Made by a program: the position numbers and the translations under genes
Shown here: one piece after another, positions 10,771 to 23,222 of the stretch
Layout of the letters: each line of letters starts with the position of its first letter
How positions within the stretch are numbered: position 1 is the stretch's first letter
Notes under the pieces: generated by a model
Told to the model about the DNA's origin: nothing
The model's input: only the letters and a program-made list of their open reading frames with translations
The model's database searches: none
DNA from: Larix kaempferi
Lineage: Eukaryota > Streptophyta > Pinopsida > Pinales > Pinaceae
Direction: 5' to 3'
DNA length: 64,000 nucleotides
Assembly (NCBI GenBank): GCA_027924585.1
Contig: BSBM01000592.1
Coordinates: 2,046,001 to 2,110,000, forward strand

Positions 10771-12900
10771 TAATTTTATTTAACTACATTCCAATTGTTT
10801 GTACACTAATGTGTCTCCAAAATCATATTCTCAAACTAACTACAATGTAGAGTAGGTGTCTGAATAGCTTGCTCGAATGAAAACACAACTGCCACATTTT
10901 TGTCTTACCAAAACATGTTAACCATCTAATATATCTATTATAAACTGATCTAGATCCAATATAAGGAATTAGTAAGAGTGGTATATGCATACTACAATCC
11001 CATTGAAGAATGATGTGTGTTGCTTTGGGAGGTACTCCAATTGCATTTGGATTGTTGGATGGATTTGGAATTAACATTATTGTGTTTGAAACATTCATTG
11101 AAGTGCAACTCTCAATCTTGAGATGAAACTATGGATTTTTTTATTGTTAATTTTATTATGATGCCAATTTCCATTGGAGAGAATAAGAGGGTTAAAAGTT
11201 TTCATGTCAACATGATCATGGTTAGTCGGTAAAGTGGAGAGTGGGGGGAAAGGAGGTGATTCATATGCCATAAAATTTTACATTTCCCCCTCATGGGCCA
11301 TCTCACTAGTGCAAGCACACATGAAACATGTGCAAGTGCAAATTTGGAGGAATAGATAGCCCCACTCATGGATTCTTACTTTGCTATAGAAATCATTTTA
11401 TAGTGTTGCAAGTTAGCTACATTCCAGCATGTAGTTATCATTATCCTTACTTCTTGGCATGTAAGACAATTACATGCATCACTTCTCAGCTCATTTTGTC
11501 AGTACCGAGGTCCTTAAACAAGTATATTGGATTATAATTTTCCAAACAATACCCTTTTTCATTGTTGGAGTATCTCTACTCAGAATGCACTTTCATGATC
11601 ATATCATCGAATATCATATTAATGCAAACAATAAAAGAAGAAAAGATGATTTGATTATTTGTTTTCGTCTAAATTGTGTATGCAAAGGCAATGGTCACCT
11701 GAAAAAATGGCATAGAAATGTTTTGAACTTTTTGTTGCTTGATAGAATGCATGCAAGTGCTCACCTTGTTTTACAGGAGAGGCAAATTTGAAATCATCTA
11801 AACATATAAAATAAACAACCCAAAAAAATGGTGGAAGGAAAAAATACTTACATTTTTATGGTATCCATATCCATACATCATGTATTGCACTACAACAACA
11901 ACAAAACAAAAGATTAGACTCCTAAGAAACATATAACATGCAACTACACACATGGACAAGTTTACCAATATATACAGTGTATGTTATTTTAATAAGATAT
12001 AGATGGGAAGTTCAAGCTTTTTTCACTCCAACAATGTAGTCATAAAACTTCTCTTTCATTTTTCAATATATAAATATGTGAAAGAACAACGAAAATAAAT
12101 TAAATACTTACAATATTTTTGGAAGATTTCTTGCTTGTGGTTGAGGGCTGATTCAGAAGGATGTATTCCACCAGCCTTGAATTTGGAGGCTCCAACTAAT
12201 GATGGGTTCATTGCTTCCAAAACTGTGAGCTAGTTGTTCCGTCCAAGCATAATTCCACATTCAAAGAGCATGAGTTAAGCCTTTGTTCCCTATTAATTTT
12301 AGCTAATTAGCTAAACACATTAGCCATTTCATATCTACTTATTCTTTGTCAACCTGATATGAACATCCATGACATATAAATTTTGCAAACTTCCAATCAC
12401 CTAGATCATTTGTAATTAAAGCAGGTACAACTATAAGTAAATAAATATAACAAACATACTTGTCAAAGACACCAGTGTTTTCCTTCGTACTTTCCTCAAA
12501 ACATATCCCTAGCATGGTAAGAACATGTTAATATTCCCTCATTTGTTGGCCACAAGATTTTAGAGCTTGTTGTTCACGTTCATGTCAGTTCTAGGAAGAT
12601 CCAAAATGGACATCTATCAAGGTCATTTGCCTTCAATGGATATCTCTCATGTCATATAATTTTAGAATTTTTTTATGGAATGTGCCTTTTCCCTTCAACT
12701 AGGGCATTTATGCAGCTACTAATTTAGTTGGGTGAACGTAAGTTTAGGTGTGAATGTGTCAAGTGTGTACAAAGATGCATTCCAAATCGTAACTCCAGGA
12801 GTGGCACCCATGATGAATATTGTCCACTGCCTCTTTCTGAAGTGTTTACTATCACCAAAAATTTGAGAGTCCTTTAGAAGGACTGTCCGTGTATTTTTCA
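10771..12900. other. no recognised gene; AT-rich sequence
   Basis: Only short unrelated frames occur here (for example 10823-11098 minus, 11328-11791 plus). None carries motifs I recognise. It is probably old decayed repeat sequence. Confidence 0.6.
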
Positions 12901-12997
12901 TCTATCATATTGAAGTTTTAAAATGTTTAGGTGCAAAACAATTCATCAAGCTAAATTTCTTTGATGTCTGATTTGGTTTGTAATTCCTATTAATTCC

Positions 12998-13796
12998 ATT
13001 ATATTTGGTTCCTTTTTGTTGCATAAATGATTGAAATGAGTGTGTAACGCGATTCATTGTTGGACTAAAATTATGTAGACAAGGCCTAGCATACCCTCTC
13101 ATAATATTGAAGGTTGGGAGCTGCCAAATTGCTTAGAGAGCCTAATATAGGGGCCTAAGCACCAATACATGGTAAAGTTCCAAGTAGATACGTTGAATTT
13201 CATAACATGTTGGTAGTGTTTTCAGCACCCTAAGAGTTTGAATTTGTTCACTCAAGCAACATGAAAAGGTAAGCATTGAATAGTACCTGGGGCATCATTA
13301 GAGATCTGACAATTTCCTATGGTTTTGATAACACTGCCATTCCCAGTTACAGGTATGAGAATATTTACTTTTATTTTAGTATCTTTTTTTGTTTTTTTTC
13401 TTGGGATGTGTTCTTAGCAACCTATGTGTAAATTGACACCAACTTTTAGTCATTGAAGCTCATGGTAAAGACTCAATTTCATGATTATTTGGGATATCAC
13501 AGATCCCATGCAACTTCATATTCCTAACCACCTATATTATGTTTCCATCAAAATCCAAGGGGGGGAATAAAACTTGAATATTGAATATGATTCTACCAGT
13601 ATACTTTAAAACCAAAATATAACTGCCAATCCACAAATTCCTGAAGATCCGACTCCCTAACAAGATACATAGGATTTAAAATCACTTGCAACATTAAACG
13701 TGAGAACAAGGAAAACCACACTTGCAAAATGGTGAAGCATATATTGTGGGATTCCAATTCATCGAGTGTTGTTGGGAACATGTGTAGACGAAGCAT
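12998..13796 (-). pseudogene. probable hAT transposase remnant (C-terminal part with dimerisation motif)
   Basis: On the minus strand at 13700-13644 the frame reads RLMLQVILNPMYLVRESDL, resembling the LHAA..(F/Y)LNP.(Y/F) stretch of plant hAT transposases. Further along at 13139-12998 the frame reads APNLQYY, three stops or gaps, then SNNESRYTLISIIYATKRNQ. That fits the hAT C-terminal dimerisation motif (S-x-C/N-E-R-x-W-S-x-x-x-x-I-x-x-x-K-R-N-R). Several stops and frame changes separate the pieces, and the catalytic domain and terminal repeats were not found. The assignment rests on motif shape only. Confidence 0.4.
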
Positions 13797-14660
13797 TCAA
13801 CTCTTATTTAGGTAATACATCACCAGTGCATGGTTCTTCTTGGTGACTCAGGATGTTTGGTTCACACTTATTTTAGTAGAATTTGGAACTACATGCGGAT
13901 TTATGCATTGTTTCTTCCTTTGGAAATTCAATTGTAAGTGTGCTTTTGAGAATAAGGTCAGATTTTTGTCTTATTTATACCATATGTGGGGGGATGAGGT
14001 ACACATGCAATTATTTGCTAAAGGTTTCTTTCTTATCAAAGATGCCACGTGGTTGAACCCTGATGCTTATTCAGACTTTATTTATGTTTTAGTAACATCA
14101 AGAGCATATAAGTTCCATCGTATATACACTTCCGCCCGATGTTTCTTACTTTGTTGATGTAAATATATTTATGTGAATATAAGAAGGATCATTTCAGAAA
14201 TTAAAAAACAAAAATACCATAGTTTTTTAGTAATGGATAAAATAATTAAAAAGAGGAGGTCTAGGTTTCAACTGTCTATGAATAAAAAGAAGGCTACAAC
14301 ATTCAATATGAGAGTGTAGTCAGAGTCTCAATTTCTCTCAAGCCCATTCAATCAACCCAATAAATTTGGCCATTACATTATCAACAAAATGGATATCTCA
14401 TGATGGCGAATATTTAATTTGGTCATTTTGTAGATTGATTATCTTGTACACTCAATTGATGGATTTGTCTTTGAATTGCTAAATATAAATTCAAGTATGG
14501 AAGATTCTAATGAAGCCAATGCCACGTCCAAAATATGTGTCATGATCAAACAATTATAGGGTATGGAGTTCGATGAGGGAAATTGGTATATACAATTAAT
14601 GGACACTTTCCACCTAATTTTATTGCTTTGCAACATCAAAAATATGTATGAAGAGAGGCA
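13140..14660. other. decayed sequence around hAT remnant, nothing further recognised
   Basis: Apart from the LNP-like stretch noted above, a 105-codon plus frame (13840-14157) and a 93-codon minus frame (14439-14720) have no motif I recognise. Confidence 0.5.
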
Positions 14661-14699
14661 AGTGAGATGTTTGGGTTTTTTTATGCAATGCATCCAAAC

Positions 14700-15440
14700 T
14701 TTAGAGATATGATTAACCATTATGATTGGCTTGCTGCTATTGTGGACAAAAAATTCATGTCAAATTCAGATATATTTGGAAATGGTACTATGTTGAAGGA
14801 AAGGAAACATGTAATTCAGCTTGAAAGTAAAAACCTGCATATTTATGACTTTATATGCATCCTTAAATTGATTAATATCTTGGATGTTAATGAGTTTATA
14901 AAACACAATACAAAGTTGATGTTAATTTCAAAGGCGAAATGTGTTTTGTGGTTAGTAAGAAAAGCAACATAAATATAGTATAAAAAATAAATGAGGAAGT
15001 CCTATACAATCTATTTGATAATGAGGAAGCTAAATTAGATGCTTTCATACCCAAAAATTCACCTTGGCCTCAAGGCTATGGACATTTAAGTTTTCAAAAT
15101 ATTTCCTTACTATCAAAGTGTAAAACGTTGTTTGATTTATGGTGATCTAGGAGCAAGACGAAGATATTTGTAAATCATGCTTGGCAAGAAAATAACAAGG
15201 ACGACATTCAAAGATGAAAAATATTGGAGGGGTAAAGACAATTATTGAATTAGTCCATCATGATATCTGTAGTCCAAAGATCACAATTTTAGTCTTCAAT
15301 GTCTGGGATTTCTTGTTTCTTTCTGATGACTTCTCTTAGTTTTAGGACATCATGGATATATCTTCTTAAGAAAACATCATACGCTTCTCTTGAGTTCTTA
15401 AATTTTTAGGCAAATGTAAAAAACAATTCTAGTAAATGCA
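14700..15440 (+). pseudogene. Ty1/copia pol remnant: protease end, GAG-pre-integrase and integrase start
   Basis: A mosaic of frames reads in the copia order. First comes a protease-tail-like segment ending IYDFICILKLINILDVNEF (compare the usual V.Y.P.L..NLLSV..L). Next, at about 15079, is GHLSFQNISLLSK, the pre-integrase GHL.F..L..L block. Then at about 15250 LVHHDICSPK matches the usual (E/L)VH.DICGP, followed by FLFLSDDFS and DIMDIFLKK (usual F.DD.SR..W.YFLK). Stops and shifts are frequent, so it is an old dead fragment. It belongs to the sequence into which E3 later inserted. Confidence 0.65.
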
Positions 15441-16814
15441 TCAAGATTTTTGACCCTACACAAAATTCCCATATTTACAGATGGGGCCACCCTGAAAAAA
15501 CCTTCCTTTTGGACCTTTCAACTTGGAACTTCTATAAAAAAACACCTAGCCTCTTCTTAAGGTAAAATTTGTTACGGTCTTGAAGTTTGGACTCGTACTT
15601 TGGAGAAGAATATTTGAATGAGTTACAAAATCTTAGGATCATTTGAAACTTGAGTATGAAATTTCATAATTTACCGTCTCAAAACCCCACTTTCAATGCT
15701 CAAAGGGGCACTATTCAAACAAAGTCTTAAAAGGGAGAATTTAATCCATTGGTTACTAACTAATTATGTTCGATGATTGGAAGGGTCTTACTTATTTGAA
15801 TATAAGTGCATGAGTATTCATTCCTTAAGATTATAAATACTTTGCATTCCTGATTAGAATAACTATGCTTTATTCAAAGGAGACCCACCTTGGGCATTCA
15901 TCTAAAAATCCTCTAACTGCTTGATTCATGAGGAAAAAATATTATTAATATTCAAATGATTCATAATAGACATCCGTTCTTTCGGTACCCAATGACCTAA
16001 ATTTGATGCGTGAAGATCATTTTCCAAATGCTCTAAGACTTATGCATTACCCTTCCAAACTGTTGGACTAGTTGAATAAATCAACCTCTATTCAAATAGA
16101 GGAATACGAAACCCTTTGGTATACCAAGCACCGATTTAAGAGTGGGGTTCACAATTAGTCATTGCAACACCCATTCAAAGTTTCTCAACATAATTTCCTT
16201 GGAACCCAATCAGTTTGAACTTGATGGGAGTAAAACCCTTATTCACTTAAGCGGTGAGGTAGTATAAGCTTTCAAATCATGGAATCCCTACTTAGAGCTA
16301 GGGCACACCATTGCAAGCATAAAAAAAGCATTCACAACTCAAGCAATCAATCGAATTCATTTTCTAAAGGGTCATTCGACTAACTATCACCCAGAATCTT
16401 GTGATGTGAACACCATTGCATATGTTGAGTAGTGTGACTTAAGTAAATGAACCATATTAAAAGAAATCAGTGTCCTATAGTCTCTACAATTGATTATAAA
16501 TGAAGATAAAATCATGTTGGTTGGATAAAACTTCAAGAACCCTCCAATGGGTATTTTGGTAATATTATATGGTGACTTATAATGTCTTTTCTTCTATAAC
16601 TATTGCAAACTTATAATGTATGATACATTTAGTCTACACCAAAGTAAAAATAATTATCATATATATTTTAGTGCAAGATTAAAGGAAATATAAGCACTTT
16701 TAGTTTTGTTTCTATTTGTTTCTTGATATTGTTTTCCTTGGATTTGGTAGGTCTACCTCAAGTAGAACCTTATGATGACCAACAGAGGGGTGTTCTTGTT
16801 CAGTAATGACAAGT
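15441..16814. other. left flank of E3, no recognised gene
   Basis: This is decayed sequence, presumably continuing the old copia fragment. The last five bases, caagt at 16810-16814, are the left target-site duplication of E3. Confidence 0.6.
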
Positions 16815-17392
16815 TGACGGGATGTGCATATGACCCTTTTCGTTCCCTTATTTTACCTTGTTTATGAATCTTTTTGACCTGATCATGTATTACCACTGGC
16901 TCTCTTGCTTACATTTTGCACATTTTGGCCTTGGTAAGAATTGATCTTGTTCTCTTTGTTATTTGTCAATTGCTAATGATTTGGATAGAGTTATGTTGCC
17001 ATTATTGCCTACTAAAGAAGTGGTGTTTCAGGTTCAATATCATTTTTCCTACAGGTTGCAGAATGAAGGAATTATGGAAGCTAGATGATATGCATCTCAG
17101 TCTTGACCTAGAACACAAGGATATCAAGTTGATGTATTTCTCTACATCATCTTGGTTACCTACCCAACATTTAGATGATGATGCAATCGATCCAAGGATC
17201 GGATATTTTATACCTAACTCAGTATTTCAGGTCTATGATGACTCATAGTTGACCACTCTGATATCTCTGGAATCATCTCCACTTTCCACGATACAGACTC
17301 TTGAAATATCTCTTGGAGGATCCATAGATAGGCCTTATTGGGAAATATTTTGTAACTATATGATCTTTCATACTTCTTTCATGAGCATTGAT

Positions 17393-17401
17393 GTATAAAA
17401 A
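17393..17401 (+). promoter_or_regulatory. possible TATA box of E3 LTR
   Basis: TATAAAAAC lies about 580 bases into the 5' LTR and is preserved in the 3' LTR at the matching place. That is a reasonable position for the U3/R boundary, but there is no transcript evidence. Confidence 0.35.
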
Positions 17402-17881
17402 CATTGGGACTCTTTCAGAAGGGTTAGCCACAACTTGCATAAGATCTATTGAACATTGTATTAGATTTTTTTATAAAAGAACTTATGATTTACCTGATTC
17501 GAATGTGTTGATCAATTTCGTGTGAGTGAGTGGTTGTTCATCCCCTGTTGCCGGAGGCAGGGCCCCCTTCTGTAACAGGTGCTATTATAAGTAGGATTTC
17601 TTTCTTTTAAGCATGATTGTTAATGTTGATGAATTTAATGTTTGATGCAGTGTTGATTGATTTAATTGTTGGTATTCAGATTTGGTGTGCTGAGCGTAAG
17701 TGAGTGTGAATGCTTAAGTAGTGATACGACTGGATTGCATAATCATTTTTATTATCATTTACAGGGGAATATATGAATGATGAAGATTGAATTAAAATTA
17801 CTTCTATGGTGAATGGATGCATTAAGCTCATTTCTGGAATTCTGTTGTTAGTGCGTAAAGGTAGAAGCAGATTGTAGAGTT

Positions 17882-18053
17882 AAATTAGTCTATCCAGTTC
17901 CTTCATTCAATTGTGGTTTATCGAATTGTTTTCCTATAAATTTATCAGTTTGTTAAATTAGTTCCGGAAATTAGTCTATCCAGTTCCTTCATTCAATTGT
18001 GGTTTATCGAATTGTTTTCCTATAAATTTATCAATTTGTTAAATTAGTTCTGG
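17882..18053 (+). repeat. 86-bp tandem duplication in E3 5' LTR
   Basis: Two near-identical units begin aaattagtctatccagttcc at 17882 and 17968. The 3' LTR has a single unit near 59691, which accounts for nearly all of the 87-bp length difference between the LTRs. Confidence 0.92.
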
Positions 18054-18410
18054 ATGTTAATTGCTTTTTGTAGCATAACAGAGTATTGTTCGATGTTTCT
18101 TACTTTCCGTAGCATAGCAGAATGTTATAGCATAGCAGAACATGTCTCGAAGTTGAGAGTTATGTACTTCAGTTTGATTGCAAGATTCTTTCTGTAATTG
18201 GTAAATTATTAGGATTCTATTCACCACAGTTGCATCTTAATTTCAATTCAGTAATTCATTAATCTCCTCTGTGTTAAGATCATCCAAGTTACAGTCTCTG
18301 GCATATACTTTGTCTGGTAGATCATAAGCCTTTGTGGCCCTGGGTTGATAATTTATGAACAACTTGCTATTTCAATTTAATTAAAAAGGGAATTAAAGAG
18401 CTCGTCATTT

Positions 18411-18427
18411 TGGCGCCGTTGCCGTGG
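18411..18427 (+). other. primer-binding site, tRNA-Asp type
   Basis: tggcgccgttgccgtgg matches the plant tRNA-Asp 3' end with one mismatch near the end. It is separated from the LTR by three T's. It is the same primer class as E1. Confidence 0.92.
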
Positions 18428-18795
18428 AGCTACCAAGGACATTGTAGTTTTGATTGATTATTTTGGTTCTAGTTGTGATTTCTCTTTTCCTTGAGTGGAT
18501 TGTGTGTGACATTTTTTCTTTTCTGAAAATAGTCTGGTGTGATTTCGGAGGAGGGACGAGTAAGACGCATAGACAAATTCATTAGAATATTGCCCACCGC
18601 AAGTCCCTGTGTTCTTGGAACATGCAAAGTATTCATGCGTAGAGTAAGAGATAGTATAGGTACACTTGTATACACATATGATACCCCCCAGGTACTAACC
18701 GTGCAGGAAGCGCAATAAGAGGAGGATGTGTTCAAGGAAGGTCACCTTCTATCAGCAGTTCTAAGCAAGAGACTGAAAGGCCTGATCATTCTACC
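18428..18795 (+). other. E3 leader upstream of gag
   Basis: The gag frame is open from 18682 after a TGA at 18679-18681, but the first in-frame ATG is at 18796. No other feature is seen. Confidence 0.6.
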
Positions 18796-20022
18796 ATGCA
18801 CACCGGCGGAATGGTCTTACCAACGCATGCTGATGAGAATCTGTTAGTGACGGAATTCATTCAAGAAAAAGAGTTTGTTCAAGAAGGAGGGTTTCCTAAG
18901 CAACTCAGTGTTAACGATCAAGGAGGTGAGGAACAATTGTTTGTTGAATCTCCATTGTCAGCCAGATCAACTACTTTCGAAGATATGATGGTGAATATGG
19001 ATGGCGAAGGAGAACACATTCCCCATAGGGAGGAGACAAACCGAGGAGATATAAATGGAGAATCAAGTACTGGAACGGTCACTTTCGAGTTTCTAATCCG
19101 AAATTTCGGATCTACACTTACAAACCAGATGAAGAACATTCCACATTCGGCATTGCCCAATTTTCATGGTATGGCAAGTGAAGACCCAGATACGTTCCTA
19201 TTTGAATTCGATGTCCTCTGCAAGAGCTATGATTATGTTACATATCACCAAAAGCTCAAACTTTTTCCAGCCACATTGAAAAGCCAGGCTTTGAGGTGGT
19301 TCATGGGGCTGGGAGGGGACAGTATAACGACTTGGGCTCAAATGAAGAAGGTATTCCTGGATAAATATAAATAATATTACAAGGACAAGGATCGGAAGGA
19401 AGCAATTTTTAAAATGACCCAGCAGGAGGACGAGAACCTAGAAGACTATGTGGAGAGATTCCAATATAATTTGCAAAGATCGAGACAGAATGGGTTAAAT
19501 GATGATACACTGAAAATTATACTCCTAAGAGGGATCAGAGATTATTGCATTGATCTGCTGAATTTGATGGGTGCAGGGGATGTATCCCTACTAAAATATG
19601 TGGAAATATGTGACCTCTACAAAATGTATTCGAGGAATGCCTCCAGATCGGGAAGAGGGATTAGGGACACAGTAAACAGGACCACCAAGACCTCAAGAGA
19701 AGGAGTTTCAAGGATGGAGATTGGAAACCTCTTAGAGGGTTTCAAGATCGACATACTTAGTTCCCTGATTTCTCAGTTAGATGCACTTCAAGCAAAGAAA
19801 AGGCAAGAGGAGGAAGATTGAGCTTTGGCTATCTTTTATCCTAAATGCAAAAAGAGACACCCTCTCAAGAGTTTCCCATTAGACAGAGTGGAAATCTACC
19901 TTCTATGCGATCTGGAGCATCCTACGAAAGACTACCCTTCGCTACCAGGACTCAAGGCCATATATGAAGAAACGGGGACAGATGCACAAGCCGTTTGTTT
20001 TATATCTCAAGAGCGTCCATGA
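18796..20022 (+). pseudogene. gag: E3 gag (capsid plus degenerate knuckle), broken
   Basis: One frame from the ATG at 18796 is interrupted by stops at 19372 and 19822 and closed at 20020. Residues about 120-190 carry the Retrotrans_gag block: LPNFHG, PDTFLFEFDVLC, LKLFPATL, ALRWFMGL and TTWAQMKKVFLDKY. This is followed after the first stop by QQEDENLEDYVERFQ, the usual continuation of capsid. A coiled Arg-rich segment leads to FYPKCKKRHPLKSFPLD at 19834, aligned with the E1 knuckle but with two of its three Cys lost. In E1 the same region is open, so this copy is inactive. There are no obvious frameshifts. Confidence 0.88.
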
Positions 20023-20586
20023 CAACCCCGACCTTCAGGTACAGTACTAGATCCCATGCAACCATTTAATCCTTATTGGAATAATGCTCAATTACATCAG
20101 CCACAAGCTCCACAAGTCCAACAGAATTTTCATCCGTGGTACCCACCTTTGCCTCAACAAACATGGGCACCTTCCTAACCCCAAAATATCCCTTGGCAAT
20201 CAAACTGGAGGAATTCAAGTTTTGGGAATCAACAATAAATTCAGCATCTAGCTACTCAAGTACAGAATCCTCAATTCCCGTTTGCACCAGTACAACCATT
20301 AATGCAACCTCTTTTACAGCCTCAGTTAACCTTTCCATTGAACAATCCACCTCCAAAACCACTCCTTCCTGCACAACCCTCTCCTAACACTAATAATAAG
20401 GTTGGACAACTTGTAATGGCTGTTGAAATACCTAATTATCCAGCCTATTCCATCTCCACAGTGGACTGCCACAACATTCAATTATGCTCTGGCAGACAAA
20501 TTAATAAAACCACCTCTCCTATAATTACAGAGGAAGAAGAGGAAGAGACACTAGAGATTTTACCAGTCCAATCTTAAGAGATACCG
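20023..20586 (+). pseudogene. E3 Gln/Pro-rich linker between gag and protease
   Basis: The same frame as gag continues through stops (for example near 20177 and 20236, and at 20575-20577). The composition is rich in Gln, Pro and Asn (PFNPYWNNAQLHQPQAPQVQ-like, then poly-Pro). It is low-complexity linker sequence with no domain and ends in an acidic TEEEEEETLE stretch. Confidence 0.6.
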
Positions 20587-21128
20587 GTGCGATCCAAAGA
20601 TGATTTCCCACCCATCCCACCCAGGAAATCACCCCAAACAGATAAAAAGAAACCTCCACCCTATCCTGAGCACTTAACCATAGACAAATTTATGCCTCAA
20701 TCTGAATTTGATCTCCTTGGAGAATTACGAAATGTCTGCATAAAAATTCCACTATTTCAAGCCATTAAAGACATTCCCATTTACTCCAAAGTTGTCAGAG
20801 AGCTATGTTTGAAAAAAACAGGAAGAAAGAGAAAAGACCCCCCAACAGTCCATGTGATAGGAGATCTGGCTGAATTAATGATGGGTAACACTCTTACTGC
20901 CAAATACTCTAACCCTGGTTGTCTCGTTGTCAAAGTAAAAATCAATGGCATTTCTCTCTCTAATACACTGATAGATCTGGGAGCAGCCATTAATGTCATG
21001 ACTAAATGAACAATGGATAGATTGGGAATTACAAACCTTCAGCAAACTTCTACTATCTTACAGTTGGCTGACCAATCTCCTGTAAAACCAGATGCCATTA
21101 TAGAAGATCTTGTTATTTCAGTCAACTC
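20587..21128 (+). pseudogene. E3 aspartic protease region, Athila type
   Basis: This would be the retropepsin that matures Gag-Pol. A basic PPPYPEHL...F.PQSEFDLL segment leads to the core IDLGAAINVM at about 20970-21000. DLGA(S/A)IN is the form typical of Athila proteases rather than DTGA, so it is probably not a lost active site. A TGA at 21007-21009 follows. The flap side LQLADQSPVKPDAIIEDLVI continues in frame. At about 21125 the frame slips by one base, consistent with loss of one G in a tggg run, and resumes in the RT frame as GYPVDFMVLQ and ILGRPWL, the usual end of the domain. Confidence 0.8.
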
Positions 21129-23222
21129 ATGGGATACCCGGTGGATTTTATGGTTTTACAGACGAAATCAAACTTGGGAGGCTATCCCCTAATTTTGGGG
21201 CGACCATGGTTGGACACAACAGATGCTTATATTGGCTGTCGATCAGGAAACATACACATATCTCATGGTAATTTTGTTAAGGAACTCACTTTGTATCCTC
21301 CTGCGAAGCCAATGATACAACAAGAACTCCCTTCGTGTCCATATGAAGAGGAAACTGAGCAAGCAGATGAAACCCTACAGCTGTACATGATCGAACAATC
21401 ATTGGCAGCAAAAAAATTAACTGAGTATGATCTGCTCAGTCAATTTATTTCTTCTAGTCCTTCGGGAGATTTTGTGGATTTGTTTAGTTCAGTTTGCGCT
21501 ACCCAACAAATTGACAGCATTCCAAGTTCATCTATGACATCTAATAGTACCTCTACACCCGATGGTGAGTCTGCAATTAGAGAAGTGGAAATTGAACCAG
21601 GCAAGCTCCTCAAGATTAGCTCTACATTGTCGAAGCAACAAACAGAACAACTTACCTCGGTATTGAAGAAACATAAGTCTGCATTCGCTTGGGATTATAG
21701 TGAAATGAAAGGTCTTCACCTTGACCTGTTCACACCCCATATATATACTAAGGAGGATTCTAGACCCATCAGACAACCCCAACGCAGGATGAATCCGGCA
21801 CTCAGAGAGGTGGTCAAAGAGGAACTTGAGAAGTTGTTGGCTGCAAATTTTATTTATCCCATTTCTGATAGCAAGTGGGTGTCTCCACTGGTCATAGTTC
21901 CTAAGAAGAACAGGAAGTGGCGTATTTGTGTTTATTACAGGGAATTAAACAAAGCTATGCATAAGGACCATTTTCCATTACCTTTCATCGATCAAGTGTT
22001 GGACACACTAGCAGGCAAAAAGTATTTCTCTTTTATAGACGGCTTCAGTGGATATTACCAGATCAGGATAACACCAGAGGATCAAGAGAAAATGACATTC
22101 ACATGCCCATGGGGTACTTTCGCATACCGTGTGTTAACTTTCGGATTATGCAATGCCCCTGCCACATTTCAACGAGTTGTTCTCAGTATCTTTTCCTATC
22201 TTATTCATGACACTATGGAATTTTTTATGGATGATTTTACCTCTCATGGTGAAGATTTTGCAGCAGCCTTGAATAATATGGACAAAGTACTTACATGATG
22301 CAAGGAAGTGAACCTCTATCTCAGCATTGAGAAATGTAGGATGATGCTCACTCAAGGCATTATTCTGGGTCATCTCATATCTCCCGATGGTATCAAAGTA
22401 GACCCAGCAAAAATTCAGGTAATCCATAATTTATCAGTCTCATGCACACAAAAAGAGGTACGCAGTTTTATTGGATATGTAGGTTATTATAGAAGATTTG
22501 TTCAAAAAAATTCAAATATTGCTAGCCCCTTATTTCTACTTATGTCAAAAAATAAACAATTTGAATGGATGAATGATTGTCAACTAGCCTGGGAAACTTT
22601 AAAATAGAAAGTCTCTACAGCACCTATCCTACGTGGACCAAATTGGTCCTTGCCTTTCCTGATTTCTACTGATGCCTCTGATACCACCATAGGCGGAGTC
22701 CTAGGCCAGCAGGAAGATCAGAAACCCTACGCCATATATTTTATTAGTAAAAATATTACTGCTGTCGAACTTAATTATACAGTAACCGAAAAAGAATTCA
22801 TGGCTGTCATTTATGCCATTAATAAATTCTACCATTACATTACAAGATACCCAGTGATTGTCCACACTGACCACTCTGCTGTCAAATACCTCATGAATAA
22901 ACCCATCACAAATGGCAGAGTCACTAGGTGGTTGTTGTTGCTACATGAATTTGACATTTCAATAATGGACAAGCCTGGTAAAAGTAATGTGGTTGTTGAT
23001 TTTCTTTCAAGATTAACTATTGATGAAGAATCTCAACTGGAGGATGATGCTTTCCCAAATGAACATTTGTTTTCTATTTCTACTAATGTTCCTTGGTTTG
23101 CAGATGTAGCCAATTATTTGGTTGCAGGAAGATTTTTGAGGCATATGACATCAAAAGAAAAGAAAAGGATTGTGCAGCGTAGCAGAATATTTTCATGGAT
23201 TGATGCCTATTTGTTTTATACA
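21129..23222 (+). pseudogene. pol: E3 reverse transcriptase and RNase H, broken by stops
   Basis: This would copy element RNA into DNA. The frame has stops at 22296, 22605 and 23223. Up to about 21280 it completes the protease. RT begins near 21700 (FAWDYSEMKGL) with fingers LEKLLAANFIYPISDSKWVS, palm FPLPFIDQVLDTLAGKKYFSFIDGFSGYYQI, PWGTFAYRVLTFGLCNAPATFQR and catalytic FMDD at 22224-22235. The thumb/connection VRSFIGYVGYYRRFVQ follows. RNase H begins near 22650 with ISTDASDTTIGGVLGQ, then LNYTVTEKEFMAVIYA, HTDHSAVKYL and DKPGKSNVVVDFLSRL. Catalytic residues look retained; only stop codons disable it. Downstream it runs into integrase. Confidence 0.93.

Larger units (their letters stand above)
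16815..18407 (+). repeat. 5' LTR of E3 (1593 bp)
   Basis: It opens TGACGGGATGTGC and closes GAGCTCGTCA, three bases before the primer site. It differs from the 3' copy by scattered substitutions and by an extra 86-bp tandem copy at 17882-18053. A possible TATA box (tgtataaaaac, about 17393-17401) is conserved at about 59203 in the 3' copy. A 110-codon open frame occurs in both copies, but its differences mostly change the amino acid, so I do not call it a gene. Confidence 0.93.

Noticed and set aside
16916-17248. 110-codon open frame in the E3 5' LTR, also present at 58725-59057
   Set aside because: It lies within the LTR, and most differences between the two copies change the amino acid. 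No motif supports a protein.
1-18407. E1 and E3 being two halves of one rearranged element
   Set aside because: LTR ends, LTR lengths and gag sequence differ, and E3 has both LTRs with a perfect target duplication.
20970-21000. Protease active site DLGA read as a lost catalytic motif
   Set aside because: DLGAS/A-IN is the usual form in Athila-type elements, so this is not evidence of inactivation.
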